Source: JBAXTU01 sp037130015 | GTDB taxonomy: Bacteria > Patescibacteriota > Patescibacteriia > 2-01-FULL-39-33 | Assembly (NCBI GenBank): GCA_037130015.1 | Contig: JBAXTU010000032.1 | Coordinates: forward strand, 1-6,386 | Direction: 5' to 3' | Length of the DNA: 6,386 bases | In this document: positions 5,386 to 6,386 of the stretch, piece by piece | Position numbering within the stretch: the first letter of the stretch is position 1 | Layout of the letters: each line of letters starts with the position of its first letter | The notes under the pieces: generated by a model | Seen by the model: only the letters and a program-made list of their open reading frames with translations | Told to the model about the DNA's origin: nothing | Databases searched by the model: none | Program-made: the position numbers and the translations under genes

Positions 5386-6386
5386 ATTTTTCTTCTGTAC
5401 TAAAATCAAAAAAATTTTCAATATCTTTAATAATAGTTTCCGGATTTATGCCATGTTTTTTATTGTACTGTTCTTGGATCTTTCTTCTTCTGTCCACTTC
5501 TTTCATGGCTCGCTTCATGGAGCCTGTAATTCTATCTGCATATAGAATAACAGTGCCCTTCACATTTCTAGCTGCGCGACCCATGGTTTGAATAAGCGCT
5601 TGCTCACTGCGCAAAAAGCCTTCTCTATCTGCATCCAAAATCGCCACCAGTGTCACCTCTGGTAAATCCAAACCCTCACGCAAAAGATTGACACCGATCA
5701 ATACATCAAATTCTCCGCGCCTAAAAGCCGTCAAAATTTCCGTCCGCTCCAAGGTTTTTACATCGCTATGCAGATAATTACACCTGACTCCTTGCTGAAC
5801 AAGAAATTTGTTCAGGTCCTCGGCTTGCTTTTTAGTTAAAGTATTGATGATGGCACGCTCACCAATCTTGGCAATTTCTGTCACTTCTTTTAGAATATCA
5901 TCTATTTGGCTATAATTTTTCTTTTCGTCAAAGACTGGTCGCACTTCAATGGGCGGATCAATCAGTCCAGTTGGACGAATGACTTGTTCCACAATCTGTT
6001 TGGAATGCTGTATCTCCCAATCACCAGGTGTGGCCGAAGTAAAAATGGTCTGTCCGATACGTTTTAAAAATTCATCATACTTGAGTGGTCTATTATCCAA
6101 AGCTGATGGTAAACGCCAACCATATTTAGACAGAACCTCTTTACGACTTCTGTCGCCAGCATACATACCACGCACTTGTGGCAATCCCATATGAGACTCG
6201 TCCATAATAGTCAAAAAGTCGGGTTTGCCTTTTTTGTCTTTGGGGAAATAAGCGAGCAGTGTTTCCGGCGCTTCACCTGATAATTTACCAATCAAATGTC
6301 TTGAATAATTTTCAATGCCATGGCAATAGCCGATGGTGTGCAACATTTCCATATCATAACGAGTTCTTCTTTCTAATCTCTCAGCC
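5384..6386 (-). CDS. uvrB: Excinuclease ABC subunit B, C-terminal part
   Basis: UvrB is the helicase-like ATPase that verifies damage delivered by UvrA and recruits UvrC. The reading frame stays open to the right edge, so the start, Walker A and the beta-hairpin lie outside; 333 residues are visible. From the ATG-like codon at 6352: GYCHGIENYSRHL (8-20), Walker B-type DESH (51-54), GGMYRGDRSRK-like RGMYAGDRSRK (61-71), LPSALDNRPLK (81-91), SATPG (106-110), YLHSDV (193-198), LLREGLDLPEV (223-233) and the arginine-finger motif QTMGRAARN (255-263). After HGINPETI only about 15 residues remain before TAA. E. coli UvrB has about 75 more, ending in the UVR helix pair that contacts UvrC; that pair is absent here. 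The gene converges on the small plus-strand gene, with 47 bp between stops. Confidence 0.97.
   Translation of the reverse strand, partial: AERLERRTRYDMEMLHTIGYCHGIENYSRHLIGKLSGEAPETLLAYFPKDKKGKPDFLTIMDESHMGLPQVRGMYAGDRSRKEVLSKYGWRLPSALDNRPLKYDEFLKRIGQTIFTSATPGDWEIQHSKQIVEQVIRPTGLIDPPIEVRPVFDEKKNYSQIDDILKEVTEIAKIGERAIINTLTKKQAEDLNKFLVQQGVRCNYLHSDVKTLERTEILTAFRRGEFDVLIGVNLLREGLDLPEVTLVAILDADREGFLRSEQALIQTMGRAARNVKGTVILYADRITGSMKRAMKEVDRRRKIQEQYNKKHGINPETIIKDIENFFDFSTEEK

Noticed and set aside
1..6386. CRISPR array, tRNA or rRNA genes
   Set aside because: No spaced direct repeats, cloverleaf with a TTCRANY arm, or rRNA-like segments were seen on either strand.

Overview
The window looks like chromosome from a small-genome, AT-rich bacterium, most likely of the Patescibacteria/CPR type. 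The clues are compact genes with short or overlapping junctions and housekeeping enzymes that are shortened in their accessory domains. TGA is used as a stop (end of uvrC), so the TGA-to-glycine code of Gracilibacteria/Absconditabacteria does not apply. The phylum assignment is an inference from gene architecture. No marker gene, rRNA or tRNA is visible to confirm it.

Layout, read on the minus strand from right to left. At the right edge is the C-terminal half of uvrB (5384-6386, 5' end outside the window). Next is a 100-codon gene of unknown function on the plus strand (5034-5336). It has its own consensus promoter, a strong ribosome binding site and an intrinsic terminator. A 239-bp divergent intergenic region follows (4795-5033), built around a 145-bp inverted repeat. 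Then comes uvrA (4794-2192), broken by a single-base frameshift near 3589. After it are uvrC (2171-990), truB (993-325, ATGA overlap with uvrC) and the first 105 codons of a tsaC/Sua5-type gene (317 to beyond the left edge). uvrA-uvrC-truB-tsaC looks like one operon, with junctions of +20, -4 and +7 nt.

Functionally the window is dominated by nucleotide excision repair: UvrA finds damage, UvrB verifies it and UvrC cuts on both sides. All three proteins are shortened. UvrA lacks the insertion domain nested in its second zinc module. UvrB ends before the C-terminal UVR helix pair. UvrC lacks a recognisable UVR motif, the long central linker and the C-terminal helix-hairpin-helix domain, yet keeps the catalytic residues of both nuclease domains. 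The two downstream genes make tRNA modifications: pseudouridine 55, and the threonylcarbamoyl-AMP precursor of t6A37.

The points most worth a second look are these: the matched loss of UVR modules from UvrB and UvrC; a perfect 28-bp palindrome inserted in frame inside uvrA; the uvrA frameshift; the 18-bp inverted repeat arms that bracket the uvrA leader; and the unknown cysteine-containing small gene with consensus expression signals.
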